Shown: positions 34,437-44,036 of the stretch, in pieces
Numbering within the stretch: position 1 is the stretch's first letter
How the letters are laid out: each line of letters opens with the position of its first letter
NCBI RefSeq assembly: GCF_003575975.1
Contig: NZ_QQXK01000012.1
Coordinates: 38,794 to 102,793, forward strand
Length of the DNA: 64,000 nucleotides
Direction of reading: 5' to 3'
Source: Galactobacter valiniphilus
GTDB lineage: Bacteria > Actinomycetota > Actinomycetes > Actinomycetales > Micrococcaceae
Made by a program: the position numbers and the translations under genes
The notes under the pieces: model-generated
Databases searched by the model: none
Told to the model about the DNA's origin: nothing
Seen by the model: only the letters and a program-made list of their open reading frames with translations

Positions 34437-35855
34437 ATGACCCCGCTGCGCCCCCGCCGACCCGCTGCCTCCTCCGAGGCGGACGCGGAGCAGGCCAGGC
34501 ACGCCCCCGCGTCGGCCGAGGCCGCCGCGGAGCCCCCGGCGGAGGCCGAACGCCCCTCGTTCACGACCCGCACGCGCGAGCGGCTCCTGGCCTTTCGCGC
34601 TGGCCTGCAAGAGGGGCTGCCGTTCCCGCTGTGGTGCCAGGGTGCCCTCGAGGCCGTCCAGGTCCTCTTCATCACGGTGCTCGTGACGCTGGTGCCCGCC
34701 CTCGCCGCGTGGGCGAGCGGGGCGTGGGCCGAGGCGAGCTGGGTGGACGCGAGCGTCATCGGCGGCCAGTGGTGGCTCAGTGCCCACGGCGTGCCGCTGG
34801 AGCGCTCGGCCGACGCCGCCGGTGGACCCGGCATCCTGTGGTTCGTGCCGCTCGGCCTGAGCCTGCTCACCCTCTTGCTCTCCTGGCGAGCCGGGCGCCG
34901 TTTGGCCCGGGCCTCCTGGTCCCATCAGCTCTGGCAGGGCATCGCCGGCGCGGCGATCGTGTACGCCGTGGGAGGCGCGGTGATCGCGTTGCTGGCCCGC
35001 TCGGCCGCCTCCTCCGCTGCGTGGTGGTGGGGCGCTCTCGTCCCGCTGGTGCCGGTGCTCCTCGGCCTCGTGGCCGGCGCCCGGCGCGAGGCCGGCTCCT
35101 TCGGGCGGCTCATCGGAGTGGACGCCGCCGACCGCATCCGCCGCGCGAGCCAGTACTCCCGCTGGGCCGGCTCCTACGTCTGGGCCGTGGTGCGGGCCGG
35201 CCTGCTCGGCTGGGTCTGCGCGTTCGCGCTGTCCGCCGTGCTGCTCGTCATCCGGCTCGCGCTGCACTGGGTCGACGTCATCAACGTGGCCCTCGAGCTC
35301 GCCCCGGGGGCCGTCGGCGGCGCCGTCTTGGCCGCCGGGCAGGCCGTGTACCTGCCCAACTTCGCCCTGTGGACGCTGTCCTGGGTGAGCGGCGGCGGCT
35401 TCAGCGTGGGCACGTCGGCCTCCTTCTCGCCCTTTGAGGCGCACGCCGGCCCCATGCCCTCGTTCCCGCTCGCGGCGGCCCTGCCAGCGGATCTCGTCGG
35501 CGCCTGGTGGCTCCTGGCCGTGCCCGTGGTGGCCGGCATCGTGGCCGGCTGGTGGTTCCTGCGCGAAGGTGAGAACCACCTCGAGGAGTCGCTGCAGCTG
35601 CGCTTCGGCCCCCGCTGGCTGGCGCTCTCGGCGTCGACCCTGCTGCTCGGCGTGTTCGTCGGTGCCGTGGCCGGACTGCTCTCGGTCGTGGCCTCGCTCC
35701 TGGCCTCGGGCTCGTGGGGGATCGGTTCCTACACCGACCTCGGTCCGCATGTGTGGCTCACGGCCCTGCTCCTGACGCTCGAGATCGGCGTGGGCACCAC
35801 GCTCGGCTACCTCGTGGCCCCGCTCTTCGAGCGCGATCCGGTCCTGGACGCCTGA
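34437..35855 (+). CDS. DUF6350 membrane protein
   Basis: 472 residues: a 50-residue acidic/Ala-rich cytoplasmic tail, then eight to nine helices. It matches the actinobacterial DUF6350 family, which characteristically lies directly upstream of purN-purH, as here. AGGxxC-like segments are absent and no catalytic motif is visible; function unknown. The upstream CATAAGGGGAC stretch near 34378 is a possible promoter. 49 bp separate it from purN. Confidence 0.7.
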   Translation: MTPLRPRRPAASSEADAEQARHAPASAEAAAEPPAEAERPSFTTRTRERLLAFRAGLQEGLPFPLWCQGALEAVQVLFITVLVTLVPALAAWASGAWAEASWVDASVIGGQWWLSAHGVPLERSADAAGGPGILWFVPLGLSLLTLLLSWRAGRRLARASWSHQLWQGIAGAAIVYAVGGAVIALLARSAASSAAWWWGALVPLVPVLLGLVAGARREAGSFGRLIGVDAADRIRRASQYSRWAGSYVWAVVRAGLLGWVCAFALSAVLLVIRLALHWVDVINVALELAPGAVGGAVLAAGQAVYLPNFALWTLSWVSGGGFSVGTSASFSPFEAHAGPMPSFPLAAALPADLVGAWWLLAVPVVAGIVAGWWFLREGENHLEESLQLRFGPRWLALSASTLLLGVFVGAVAGLLSVVASLLASGSWGIGSYTDLGPHVWLTALLLTLEIGVGTTLGYLVAPLFERDPVLDA

Positions 35856-35904
35856 GCGTTCACCGACGTCGGGCGGCGCCGCGCCCGCCGATAGACTGAG
35901 GCCC

Positions 35905-36489
35905 ATGCGCGTAGTTGCCCTCGTCTCCGGTGGTGGGACCAATCTGCAGGCCGTACTCGACGCCGTCGCCGACGGCTCCCTGACCGGGGTGGAGGTCGTG
36001 GCCGTCGGCGCCGATCTTCCCGGGACCGGGGGAGTTCAGCGCGGCGAGGCGCACGGCGCCGCAGGTTTTGTGGTCGCGCCGGGCGACTTCGCCTCGCGCG
36101 CCGATTGGGACGCGGCGCTGGCCGAGGCCGTGGCCGGCTTCGAGCCGGACCTGGTGCTCTCGAGCGGCTTCATGCGCATCCTGGGCGAGCCCTTCCTGAA
36201 CCGCTTCGGCGGGCGCACCATGAACACCCACCCGGCCCTGTTGCCCTCCTTCCCCGGCGCCCACGGCGTGCGCGACGCCCTCGCCTACGGTGTCAAGGTC
36301 ACGGGCTGCACCGTGCACTGGGTGGACGCGGGCGTCGACACGGGCCCCATCGTGGCCCAGCGCGCCGTCGAGATCTTTGAGGGCGAGACCGAGGAGGCGC
36401 TGCACGAGCGCATCAAGGTCGCCGAGCGCGAGCTGCTCGTCGCGACCCTCGGCCGCCTCGCGGCGGGCGAGCTTCCCTTCCCCGCCTGA
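35905..36489 (+). CDS. purN: Phosphoribosylglycinamide formyltransferase
   Basis: 194-residue GAR transformylase: transfers formyl from 10-formyl-THF to GAR, step three of purine synthesis. Seen: the GAR-phosphate loop SGGGTNLQ, SGFMRIL, and the catalytic triad N107, H109 and D145 in NTHPALLPSFPGAHG and HWVDAGVDTGPI. A TAGACT -10 (35892-35897) sits 7 nt before the ATG, so transcription can start at the gene itself. purH follows after two unrelated transporters and a DUF4303 gene inserted on both strands. Confidence 0.93.
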   Translation: MRVVALVSGGGTNLQAVLDAVADGSLTGVEVVAVGADLPGTGGVQRGEAHGAAGFVVAPGDFASRADWDAALAEAVAGFEPDLVLSSGFMRILGEPFLNRFGGRTMNTHPALLPSFPGAHGVRDALAYGVKVTGCTVHWVDAGVDTGPIVAQRAVEIFEGETEEALHERIKVAERELLVATLGRLAAGELPFPA

Positions 36490-36501
36490 GCACTCGCAGT
36501 G

Positions 36502-36545
36502 CAGCGCCGCCCGCGCCTCCTGACCAGGAGGCGCGGGCGGCGCTG
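36502..36545. terminator. Hairpin between convergent purN and MFS genes
   Basis: Perfect 20-bp arms (CAGCGCCGCCCGCGCCTCCT and complement) around a GACC loop, 12 nt after the purN stop. Confidence 0.85.
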
Positions 36546-36586
36546 TTGGAGGGGGTGTCGGCAGTGCCCGACGGCGGGTGGCCGGC

Positions 36587-37936
36587 TCAGGCGAGGTCGG
36601 TGCCCTTGGTCTCGGGGGCCTTGAGCAGCATCGCCGCGATGGCGAGCGCCACGAGCACGAGGGCCGCGACGAAGCACGCGGTGAGGCCGAACACGGGCCA
36701 GGCCCAGGCGAACACGAGCGGGCCCACGCCGGCGCCCACGCGGGACATCGTGGAGGCCCAACCGAAGCCCGAGGCACGAAGCTCGGTGGGGTAGAGCTCC
36801 GAGGCGTAGGCGTACAGCACGGGAATGGCGACCTGGATGATGGCGCCGAACACCAAGAGCCAGATCACCGCGACCTTGGGGTCATCCAGGGTGGCGGCGA
36901 CGAGCACGAGGGTGAGGGCGGCGAGGGGAGCGGAGATGCTCAGCAGCAGCTTGCGCCCGGCCACCTCCACGAGCAGGGCCGCCACGACCACGCCGATCAG
37001 CCCCGCCAGCGCCATGCCGGCGCCGGAGATGAGTGCCGCCGTCTGGGCGAGGCCGGCCTCCTTCAGGATGGTGGGCATCCAGGTCAGCGCGAGGTAATAG
37101 ACGAGCAGGACGGTGAGGAAGAGCGCCCACGTGATCGCGGTGACGGCCGGCGCCTCGCGCCAGAGCCGCGCGAGCTGCGCGAGCCAGGCGGGCACCCGGC
37201 TGGACGTGGCGGCGGGAGGCGCCGCCACGACGTCGTACTCCACCGGCGTGGCGCCCGTGCGGCGCACCAGCTCATCCACCACGGCGCGGGCCTCCGCCTC
37301 GCGGCCGCGGGCGGCGAGGAAGAGCGGGGACTCCGGCACGTGCCGGCGCACCCAGAAGATGAGCAGGGCCGGAAGGATCATGATGGCCAGGCTCCAGCGC
37401 CACGAGCCAGTCGCGGCCAGCAGCCACGCCGAGACGAAGAAGGAGAGCGCGGCGCCCACGGGCCACCAGCCGTCCATCGCGGTGAGGATCTTGCCGCGTG
37501 CAGTGCGGGGCGTGAACTCCCCGACGAGGGCGTAGTCAACGGGGATGCAGCCGCCGAGGCCCACGCCGGCCAGGAAGCGGAAGAGCGCGAAGAGCGCGAA
37601 GTTCGGGGCGAGCGCGCCGAGGGCCGTGAAGACGGCGAAGACCAGGAGGGTCCAGGTGAAGGCGCGCTTGCGGCCCATGCGGTCGGCGACCGTGCCCCAC
37701 ACCACCGCCCCCACGGCCATGCCGATGAGGTTGGCGGTGCTCAGGAGCGCGGCGGTGGGGCGGTCGAGGCCCCACTCGTTCATGACGGCGGGGATGAGCG
37801 CGCCGTTGAGGGTCACGTCCCAGGCGTCGAACATGAAGCCCAAGCCGCCGATGATGAAGATGCGGCCCTGGATGCCCCACTTGAAGGGCAGTCCCTGGAC
37901 CACAGCGTCCGAGGTCGGGCGAGCGAGTGTTGGCAC
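36587..37936 (-). CDS. MFS transporter, sugar/organic-acid proton symporter type
   Basis: 449 residues with twelve helices. The loop 2-3 signature is GTVADRMGRKRAF; DAWDVTLNGALIP in helix 1 and VGLGGCIPVDYALVGEF in helix 4 are typical of the aromatic acid/sugar proton symporter groups. The substrate is unknown. GTG 37936 is preceded by GGAGG 5 nt upstream. The gene is divergent from the Nramp-like gene, with a 114-bp intergenic region containing both start regions. Confidence 0.8.
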   Translation of the reverse strand: MPTLARPTSDAVVQGLPFKWGIQGRIFIIGGLGFMFDAWDVTLNGALIPAVMNEWGLDRPTAALLSTANLIGMAVGAVVWGTVADRMGRKRAFTWTLLVFAVFTALGALAPNFALFALFRFLAGVGLGGCIPVDYALVGEFTPRTARGKILTAMDGWWPVGAALSFFVSAWLLAATGSWRWSLAIMILPALLIFWVRRHVPESPLFLAARGREAEARAVVDELVRRTGATPVEYDVVAAPPAATSSRVPAWLAQLARLWREAPAVTAITWALFLTVLLVYYLALTWMPTILKEAGLAQTAALISGAGMALAGLIGVVVAALLVEVAGRKLLLSISAPLAALTLVLVAATLDDPKVAVIWLLVFGAIIQVAIPVLYAYASELYPTELRASGFGWASTMSRVGAGVGPLVFAWAWPVFGLTACFVAALVLVALAIAAMLLKAPETKGTDLA

Positions 37937-38050
37937 GATGCCTCCGTGCTCAGTGCTGTAACAGCGTTTGGTTATCCTGGTCACACGCGCAACCCAGAAC
38001 GGGGCGCGCGCTGACCATTGTGCACTCGCGCAAGGGGAGAGAGGCACACC

Positions 38051-39373
38051 ATGTCGCAACCGCCCACATCTCACGCCACGAACCAGGCTTTTGGCGAGCA
38101 GCAGCCGCCGCCGAAGTGGCGCATCATCGGCCCCGGCTTGGTGGTCGCCGCCACGGGCGTGGGCGCCGCCGACATGGTGGCCACCCTCGTGGCCGGCTCC
38201 AACTTCGGCTACGGCCTGCTCTGGGCCGTCATCGTCGGCATCATCCTCAAGATCGTGCTCGTGGAGGGGGCCGGGCGCTTCTCCCTCGCAACGGGGCGCA
38301 CGATCTTCGAGGGCTGGGCCAGCCTGGGGCGGTGGGCCACGTGGTACTTCGGGATCTACATCATCGTCTGGGGCTTCTCGTACGGGGCCGCGGCGATGGC
38401 CTCCACCGCGATGCCGTTGCACGCGCTCTTCCCCGGCGTTGACCTCAAGGTCTTCGCGGTCCTGACCGGCCTGGTGGGCCTGGCCCTCGTCTGGTTCAAC
38501 CGCTACGCCGTGTTCGAGAAGATCACGGCCGTCCTCGTCGGCATCATGTTTGTGGTGATCGTGGGCCTGGCGATCATCGCGGTGCCCAACGTGCCGGAGA
38601 TGCTCAAGGGCCTCATCCCGATGATCCCGCGCGGCCCGGACGGCAGCCTGGAGATCGCCAAGACCCTCGCGCTGGCCGGCGGCGTGGGCGGCACCATCAC
38701 GCTCGCGGCCTACGGCTATTGGCTGCGCGAGAAGGGCTGGAGCACCCCGCGCTTCATGCGGGTCATGCGCATCGACAACACCATGGCGTACGTCATGACC
38801 GGCATCTTCGTCATCTCCATGTTGATCGTGGGAGCCGAGGTGGTGGCCACGGCTGGCGTGAAGCTGGGGAACGGAGACAAGGGTCTGCTCGACCTCGTCC
38901 CGGTGCTGCAGGCGAAGTATGGCGAGTGGGTGGGCCCGGCGTTCCTGTGGGGCTTCTTCGCCGCCGCCTTCTCCTCCGTGCTCGGCGTCTGGAACGGCGT
39001 GGCGCTCATGTTTGCCGACTTCTGGGCCAACGCACGCGGCAAGGGCTCGGACGCACCCGAGGCCAAGCTGGACGGGCCCTACGCCCGGTTCTACATGCTC
39101 TGGCTGACCTTCCCGCCCATGATCCTCATCCTGACGGGGCAGGATCCGGTGGGCCTCGTTCTCATCTACGCCGTGCTCGGGGCGTTGTTCATGCCGTTCC
39201 TGGCGCTCACGCTGCTTCCGCTGATGAACCTGCCGCGCTTCGGCGTGCCCAAGGAGTGGCGCAACGGCTGGTTCGGCAATCTCGCCCTGGCCATCACGGC
39301 CGTGCTCTTCGTCTGGCTCGGCGCCCAGCAGCTCGTGGACTCGGTGTCCAAGTTCCTCGCGCAACTGGCATAA
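38051..39373 (+). CDS. Nramp-related transporter lacking canonical metal motifs
   Basis: 440 residues with eleven helices of the Nramp (LeuT-like) fold; IIGPGLVVAATGVGAADM begins helix 1. In true Mn/Fe Nramp proteins helix 1 carries DPGN and helix 6 MPH; here the equivalent segments read GVGAAD (about 36-41) and TLAAYGYWLRE (about 216-226), with no Met/His. The substrate may be Mg or a non-metal solute rather than Mn/Fe. ATG 38051 was chosen because GAGAGAGG lies 6 nt upstream. Divergent from the MFS gene. Confidence 0.75.
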   Translation: MSQPPTSHATNQAFGEQQPPPKWRIIGPGLVVAATGVGAADMVATLVAGSNFGYGLLWAVIVGIILKIVLVEGAGRFSLATGRTIFEGWASLGRWATWYFGIYIIVWGFSYGAAAMASTAMPLHALFPGVDLKVFAVLTGLVGLALVWFNRYAVFEKITAVLVGIMFVVIVGLAIIAVPNVPEMLKGLIPMIPRGPDGSLEIAKTLALAGGVGGTITLAAYGYWLREKGWSTPRFMRVMRIDNTMAYVMTGIFVISMLIVGAEVVATAGVKLGNGDKGLLDLVPVLQAKYGEWVGPAFLWGFFAAAFSSVLGVWNGVALMFADFWANARGKGSDAPEAKLDGPYARFYMLWLTFPPMILILTGQDPVGLVLIYAVLGALFMPFLALTLLPLMNLPRFGVPKEWRNGWFGNLALAITAVLFVWLGAQQLVDSVSKFLAQLA

Positions 39374-39428
39374 GCGGGCGGTTCCCACAAGCCTTTTGTC
39401 CCGGGCTGGAGCGAAGTAGTGTCTGGCC

Positions 39429-40115
39429 ATGGGACTCGATTGGGCAGCCCTGGAGCAGGGCTTACACCGCGTGGCATTGCAGAAGACCGTGGCCATCATG
39501 GCCGAACACCCCGGTCATTCTTTCTACGGCCTGGCCCTGCACGGCGTGCCGACCGAGGAGGACGGCGAGCTGATCCTCCCCGTCCTGGCCCTCAACTCGC
39601 AGCAGGCCCTGGCCAGGGACCTCTCGGACGACGTCGACGATGACGACGACGAAGACGAGGACGACTGGACCGAGGAGGAGGGCGGCGACTACCGCCCGCC
39701 GCCGCTGGACGGCTCCGACCCCGAGGACGACGACGGGGACGACGAGGATGAGGACAGCGACGAGGACGACGACGACCCGGAGGACGCCGACGAGGACGAC
39801 GGCGACGGCTTCTACTCACGACGCTGGGACCCCACCGAGTGGCACTGGAGCGCCGTCCCGCTCGTGGACGACGCCGCGGCGGGGGTCTGGGAGCGGGCCT
39901 TCGCCGCCGAGGTGCAGGCCGAGGGCTGGGAAGCCACGGCGCAGCGCTACTACGAGCTCATGATCAGGGTGATCAAGGATCTGCGGCAGGAACTCGTGGC
40001 AACCAAGGGGGTGGAGCTCGTGTGTTTCGTGGCCGACGACGACCACGCCGAGCGCCTGCTCAAGGCGAGCCTGAGCCCGCATCAGCTGGCCCAGCACTTC
40101 CCGGAACTCGTCTGA
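39429..40115 (+). CDS. DUF4303-like protein with a long acidic insert
   Basis: 228 residues. The outer parts (HPGHSFYGLALHG, ILPVLALNSQQALAR, RWDPTEWHW, then a helical C-terminus) follow the DUF4303 pattern seen in Actinobacteria and Bacillota. Residues 64-127 are an Asp/Glu-rich stretch (VDDDDDEDEDDW, DDDGDDEDEDS and more) absent from the usual short family. DUF4303 has no assigned function; some members lie near polymorphic toxin or immunity genes. A TAGTGT -10 (39417-39422) lies 6 nt before the ATG, fixing the start as leaderless. Confidence 0.65.
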   Translation: MGLDWAALEQGLHRVALQKTVAIMAEHPGHSFYGLALHGVPTEEDGELILPVLALNSQQALARDLSDDVDDDDDEDEDDWTEEEGGDYRPPPLDGSDPEDDDGDDEDEDSDEDDDDPEDADEDDGDGFYSRRWDPTEWHWSAVPLVDDAAAGVWERAFAAEVQAEGWEATAQRYYELMIRVIKDLRQELVATKGVELVCFVADDDHAERLLKASLSPHQLAQHFPELV

Positions 40116-40159
40116 GGCGGGGCGACGTCACGGGCGCGGCTCCCGTGCGTCCTCCGCCG

Positions 40160-40165
40160 TAGACT
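40160..40165 (+). promoter_or_regulatory. purH: -10 element of the purH promoter
   Basis: TAGACT 43 nt upstream of the GTG start; the resulting leader of about 36 nt carries an AGGAGC ribosome site (40196-40201). Unlike many genes in this window, purH has a leadered message. Confidence 0.5.
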
Positions 40166-40208
40166 GGTGCGCGTTCCCCGATCTCCCGCCCTACAGGAGC
40201 AAGATCCA

Positions 40209-41879
40209 GTGAGCCAGACCGCGCTCGACCGCGTGCCGCTGAAGCGTGCACTCATTTCCGTCTACGACAAGACCGGCCTGGAAGAGCTTGCTCTCGGCCT
40301 GCACGAGGCGGGGGTGTCCATCGTTTCGACCGGCTCCACCGCGTCGAAGATCGCCGCCGCCGGCGTTCCGGTCACCGAGGTCGCCGACCTGACCGGCTTC
40401 CCCGAGTGCCTCGAGGGCCGCGTGAAGACGCTGCACCCGCGCGTGCACGCCGGCATCCTCGCCGATCGCCGCAAGGCCGATCACGTGGACCAGCTGGCCC
40501 AGCTGGAGATCCAGCCCTTCGATCTGGTGGTCGTGAACCTGTACCCCTTCGTGGAGACCGTGCGCTCCGGCGCCGGCCAGGACGCCGTCGTGGAGCAGAT
40601 CGACATCGGCGGCCCCTCGATGGTGCGCGCCGCCGCCAAGAACCACCCCTCCGTGGCGATCGTGGTTGACCCGGCCAAGTACGGCGAGGTCGTCGAGGCC
40701 GCCAAGGCCGGCGGCTTCAACCTGAAGACGCGCCAGCGCCTGGCCTCCCTGGCCTTTGCGCACACCGCGGCCTACGACACGGCCGTGGCCACGTGGACCG
40801 CCGCGCAGTTCGGCGACGACGAGGCCGAGGACGTTCCGGCCTTCCCGCCGTACGCCGGCCTGGCCCTGGAGCGCAGCGAGATCCTGCGCTACGGCGAGAA
40901 CCCGCACCAGGCCGCCGCCCTCTACGTCGAGGTGGGTGCCGCCCCGGGCATCGCCCAGGCCGAGCAGCTGCACGGCAAGGCGATGAGCTACAACAACTAC
41001 CAGGACGCCGACGCCGCCGTGCGGGCCGCCTACGACTTCGCCGAGCCGGCCGTGGCCGTCATCAAGCACGCGAACCCGTGCGGCGTGGCCGTGGCCACCC
41101 CCGGTGCCGCCGACCCGATCGCCGATGCCCACCTGAAGGCGCACAACACCGATCCGGTGTCCGCCTTCGGTGGCGTGATCGCCGCCAACCGCACCGTCAC
41201 GCGCGGCATGGCCGAGACCGTGAAGGGCATCTTCACCGAGGTCGTCGTGGCCCCGGGCTTCGAGCCCGAGGCCGTGGAGATCCTCTCCGCCAAGAAGAAC
41301 ATCCGCCTGATCCAGCTGCCCGAGGGCTTCGCCCGCGACACGGTGGACATCAAGCAGGTCTCCGGCGGCGCGCTGCTGCAGCAGTCCGACGCGATCGACG
41401 CCAAGGGTGACGATCCGGCGAACTGGACCCTGGCCGCCGGCGAGGCCGCCGATGAGCAGACCCTCGCCGACCTCGTCTTCGCCTGGCGTGCGGTGCGCGC
41501 CGCGAAGTCCAACGCGATCCTGCTGGCCAAGGACGGCGCCGCCGTCGGCATCGGCATGGGCCAGGTCAACCGCGTCGACTCCTGCCGCCTCGCGGTGGAG
41601 CGCGCCAACACCCTGGGCGTGAAGGTCGAGTCCGACGTCGACGCCGCCGGCGGTGCCGAGGCCGCGGCCGACGCCGTCTCCGAGCAGCGCGCCGTGGGCT
41701 CCGTTGCAGCCTCGGATGCTTTCTTCCCGTTTGCCGATGGCCCGACCGTCCTCATCGAGGCCGGCGTGAAGGCGATCGTGCAGCCGGGCGGCTCCGTCCG
41801 CGACGAGGAGACCATCGCCGCGGCCAACGCCGCGGGCGTCACGATGTACTTCACGGGCGAGCGTCACTTCTTCCACTGA
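40209..41879 (+). CDS. purH: Bifunctional AICAR transformylase / IMP cyclohydrolase
   Basis: 556 residues catalysing the last two steps of IMP synthesis. The N-terminal cyclohydrolase domain shows [24 protein letters not shown] and [14 protein letters not shown]; the C-terminal transformylase domain shows [14 protein letters not shown], the catalytic KHANPCG segment, [11 protein letters not shown] and [13 protein letters not shown] 40209 follows AGGAGC by 8 nt; the upstream in-frame extension is not needed. It lies 3.7 kb after purN, so the usual purN-purH adjacency is interrupted by the MFS, Nramp-like and DUF4303 genes. Confidence 0.95.
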   Translation: MSQTALDRVPLKRALISVYDKTGLEELALGLHEAGVSIVSTGSTASKIAAAGVPVTEVADLTGFPECLEGRVKTLHPRVHAGILADRRKADHVDQLAQLEIQPFDLVVVNLYPFVETVRSGAGQDAVVEQIDIGGPSMVRAAAKNHPSVAIVVDPAKYGEVVEAAKAGGFNLKTRQRLASLAFAHTAAYDTAVATWTAAQFGDDEAEDVPAFPPYAGLALERSEILRYGENPHQAAALYVEVGAAPGIAQAEQLHGKAMSYNNYQDADAAVRAAYDFAEPAVAVIKHANPCGVAVATPGAADPIADAHLKAHNTDPVSAFGGVIAANRTVTRGMAETVKGIFTEVVVAPGFEPEAVEILSAKKNIRLIQLPEGFARDTVDIKQVSGGALLQQSDAIDAKGDDPANWTLAAGEAADEQTLADLVFAWRAVRAAKSNAILLAKDGAAVGIGMGQVNRVDSCRLAVERANTLGVKVESDVDAAGGAEAAADAVSEQRAVGSVAASDAFFPFADGPTVLIEAGVKAIVQPGGSVRDEETIAAANAAGVTMYFTGERHFFH

Positions 41880-41897
41880 CGCGACCCGCGCCAGCGC

Positions 41898-41938
41898 ACA
41901 GCGGCCCCCTCCGGCTCTTGCCGGGCGGGGGCCGCTGT
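41898..41938 (+). terminator. purH terminator hairpin
   Basis: ACAGCGGCCCCCTCCGGC pairs with GCCGGGCGGGGGCCGCTGT (one bulge) around TCTT, 19 nt after the purH stop. Confidence 0.7.
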
Positions 41939-42071
41939 CGTCTGCGTGGTCTGGGACCGCGAGCGGCGCCGAGGGATCATCCGGACGAGCGACGCGACGC
42001 GGCGCGCTGCGGCGGGAGGATGGGCTCAGGCGGAAGGGCCGCCTGGAGCAAGGGCTTCCGGAGGAGGCGTC

Positions 42072-42278
42072 ATGTGGTGGGTCTACGCGATCGGGTTTGT
42101 GGTGGTGCTGGGAGGCCTGGCGCTCGCTCTGACGTTGCGCGCTCGGCGCACGCGCAACGGGCCCAGTGACTTCGTCGGGGAACCCGATGCAGGGGTTCAG
42201 GGCGATGCGGCGGCGGCCCGCGCCTACGCCGCGCACCAGCTTCCCTACGCGGACCGCCGGGGGATGCAGCGCAACTAG
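42072..42278 (+). CDS. Small single-span membrane protein
   Basis: 68 residues: MWWVYAIGFVVVLGGLALALTL forms one N-terminal helix, followed by a basic, then acidic soluble tail. Probably an inner-membrane peptide with its tail in the cytosol (RARRTR follows the helix). GGAGGAGG lies 6 nt upstream of the ATG, a strong reason to prefer this start over a 110-residue reading from 41946. No family recognised. Convergent with the sugar kinase gene, 3 bp between stops. Confidence 0.55.
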   Translation: MWWVYAIGFVVVLGGLALALTLRARRTRNGPSDFVGEPDAGVQGDAAAARAYAAHQLPYADRRGMQRN

Positions 42279-42281
42279 CCC

Positions 42282-43214
42282 CTAGGCGTAGGCGACGGCG
42301 GAGCGCAGCGCCGAACCCTCGGCGAGGCGCGTGAGGAGCGCGGCGCCGTCGAGCCCCGAGCCCGCGGGCTCGGTGAGCACGGCGCCCGGCACGACGGCGG
42401 CGAGCCGGGTCTGGAACGCGGCGTGGACGGTGGGGTCGGTGAGGACACGGCCCAGGCGGGCCACGGGGACGCTGGCGGCGAGCCCCACGCGGGCGGCGGC
42501 TGCCGCCACGGAATCGGCGAGCTCGGTGCCCGCCCACTCGGCGATCTCGCGGGCCACCGGATCGGTGGCGGCGTGCGCCGTCACGCGGCGCGAGTAGGAG
42601 GCAACACGGCGCACGCGGTCGGGGTCGGCCTGGATCTCGACGTAGGCGGCCTCGAGGTCCGGGAACTCCTCGCGGAAGACCTCGAGCAGCGCCGTGGCGG
42701 GGCCGCGGCCATCGTGCGCGCGCATCACGGCGCGCCAGCCGCGGGCACCCACGGAGAAGCCCGAGCCGTCGTCGCCCATGAGGTAGCCCCAACCGTCCAC
42801 GCGGGCCGTGGCCGTGGGGCCGACGCCGAAGATGATCGCGCCCGTGCCGGCCGCGACGACCACGCCGGCGCGCTCGCCCAGGGCCCCCAGGTACGAGGAG
42901 ACGGAGTCGTGCGCCACGGCGATGGTGGCGGGGGCGTGCCCGAGGCCCTCGAAGTGTGCGCGCAGATCGCGGGCGAGCCCCGGGACGTCGGCGACGCCCG
43001 AGGTGCCGATCGCGACGTCGACCGCTTCGGTGGCCGCCCCGGCCGCCTCGAGGACGCGGGCGGCGTAGCCGCCCAGCTGCGGCGCGAGCGGCTCGGCCGT
43101 CCGCACGCCCGGGAACTCCGTGACCTCGCTCGAGCCCTGCGCCCCGTCCAATCGCAAGCGCACGCCGGTCTGGCCGGCGTCGATGGCGAGGACGGTGGGG
43201 GACGAGGGGGACAT
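42282..43214 (-). CDS. BadF/BadG-family ATPase, probable N-acetylglucosamine kinase
   Basis: 310-residue ASKHA-fold kinase. Phosphate-1 motif VLAIDAGQTGVRLRLDG, second phosphate motif VAAGTGAIIFGVG and GWGYLMGDDGSGFSVG, the signature of NAGK-like members. Such enzymes phosphorylate GlcNAc or related amino sugars during cell-wall recycling. No transporter is adjacent, and the gene stands alone. ATG 43214 is 5 bp after GGTGACCC-type sequence with weak ribosome-site similarity. Confidence 0.75.
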   Translation of the reverse strand: MSPSSPTVLAIDAGQTGVRLRLDGAQGSSEVTEFPGVRTAEPLAPQLGGYAARVLEAAGAATEAVDVAIGTSGVADVPGLARDLRAHFEGLGHAPATIAVAHDSVSSYLGALGERAGVVVAAGTGAIIFGVGPTATARVDGWGYLMGDDGSGFSVGARGWRAVMRAHDGRGPATALLEVFREEFPDLEAAYVEIQADPDRVRRVASYSRRVTAHAATDPVAREIAEWAGTELADSVAAAAARVGLAASVPVARLGRVLTDPTVHAAFQTRLAAVVPGAVLTEPAGSGLDGAALLTRLAEGSALRSAVAYA

Positions 43215-43409
43215 GGGTCACCTTTCGCGCGCGCGGCTCGGTGCCGCAACAAACATGGAAGCCCTCATCTTCTCACCCCGCGGGCGGGCGCGGGAGATCA
43301 TCGGCTCGCGCGACCCCAGCCTGCACCAGGGCGTCACAGCGCTGCCGGAGCGACCCACGGGCCCCGGCGCCCACTACTGATCTTTCTTGCCCGACGGCGC
43401 CGTCTCCCC

Positions 43410-44036
43410 TCAGGCGTGGGAGAACAGCTCCACGATGAGCCCCACGGCGAGGGCAAACATGATGAGCGCGATGAGCCCGTCGAGGACGCGCCAGGTCCAG
43501 GCCTTGGCGAAGAGCGGGCGCAGCTTCCTGGCTCCGATCCCCAAGGCGAAGAACCACAGCCAGCTGGCCACGCACGCGCCCAGGGCGAAGAACCAGCGGT
43601 TCTCGCCGTAGTTGCCGGCCAGCGAGCCGAGGAAGAGCACGGTGTCCAGGTAGACGTGCGGGTTCAGCCACGTGAAGGCCAGGACGGTCGCGAGCGCGGC
43701 GCCGAGTCCAGGCGCGGCGGCCGATTGCGCCTCGAGCCCGCCGCCGGGCCCGAGCGCCCGGCGCAACGAGAGCGCGCCGTAGACGAGCAGGAACAGCAGG
43801 GCAGCGACGCGCAGGAGGGTGAGCACCCACGGCGCGGCCGAGCTGAGGAAGCCGATCCCGGCCACGCCGGCGACGATGAGCACGGTGTCGGAGAGGGCGC
43901 AGACGAGGCTCACGACGAGCACCACCGAGCGCTTGGCGCTGAGCCCCGTGCGCAGGACGTAGGCGTTCTGCGCGCCGATGGCGACGATGAGGGCGAGTCC
44001 GGAGAGCATCCCGGTGAACACGATGGAGAGGGGCAC
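43410..44036 (-). CDS. lysE: LysE/ArgO basic amino acid exporter
   Basis: 208 residues, six helices of the LysE family: GAQNAYVLRTGL in helix 1-2 and TWLNPHVYLDTVLFLG, the family's central signature. Members export lysine and arginine when intracellular levels are high. It is divergent from a LysR-type regulator of the LysG/ArgP group, the classical arrangement in corynebacteria. GTG 44036 is the start. Confidence 0.88.
   Translation of the reverse strand: MPLSIVFTGMLSGLALIVAIGAQNAYVLRTGLSAKRSVVLVVSLVCALSDTVLIVAGVAGIGFLSSAAPWVLTLLRVAALLFLLVYGALSLRRALGPGGGLEAQSAAAPGLGAALATVLAFTWLNPHVYLDTVLFLGSLAGNYGENRWFFALGACVASWLWFFALGIGARKLRPLFAKAWTWRVLDGLIALIMFALAVGLIVELFSHA

Noticed and set aside
38051..39373. 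Straight assignment as an Mn/Fe MntH transporter.
   Set aside because: The two metal-binding motifs that define MntH are missing.
43388..43408. Short palindrome GACGGCGCCGTC after lysE as a terminator.
   Set aside because: No loop and only 12 nt; too small to count as a terminator.
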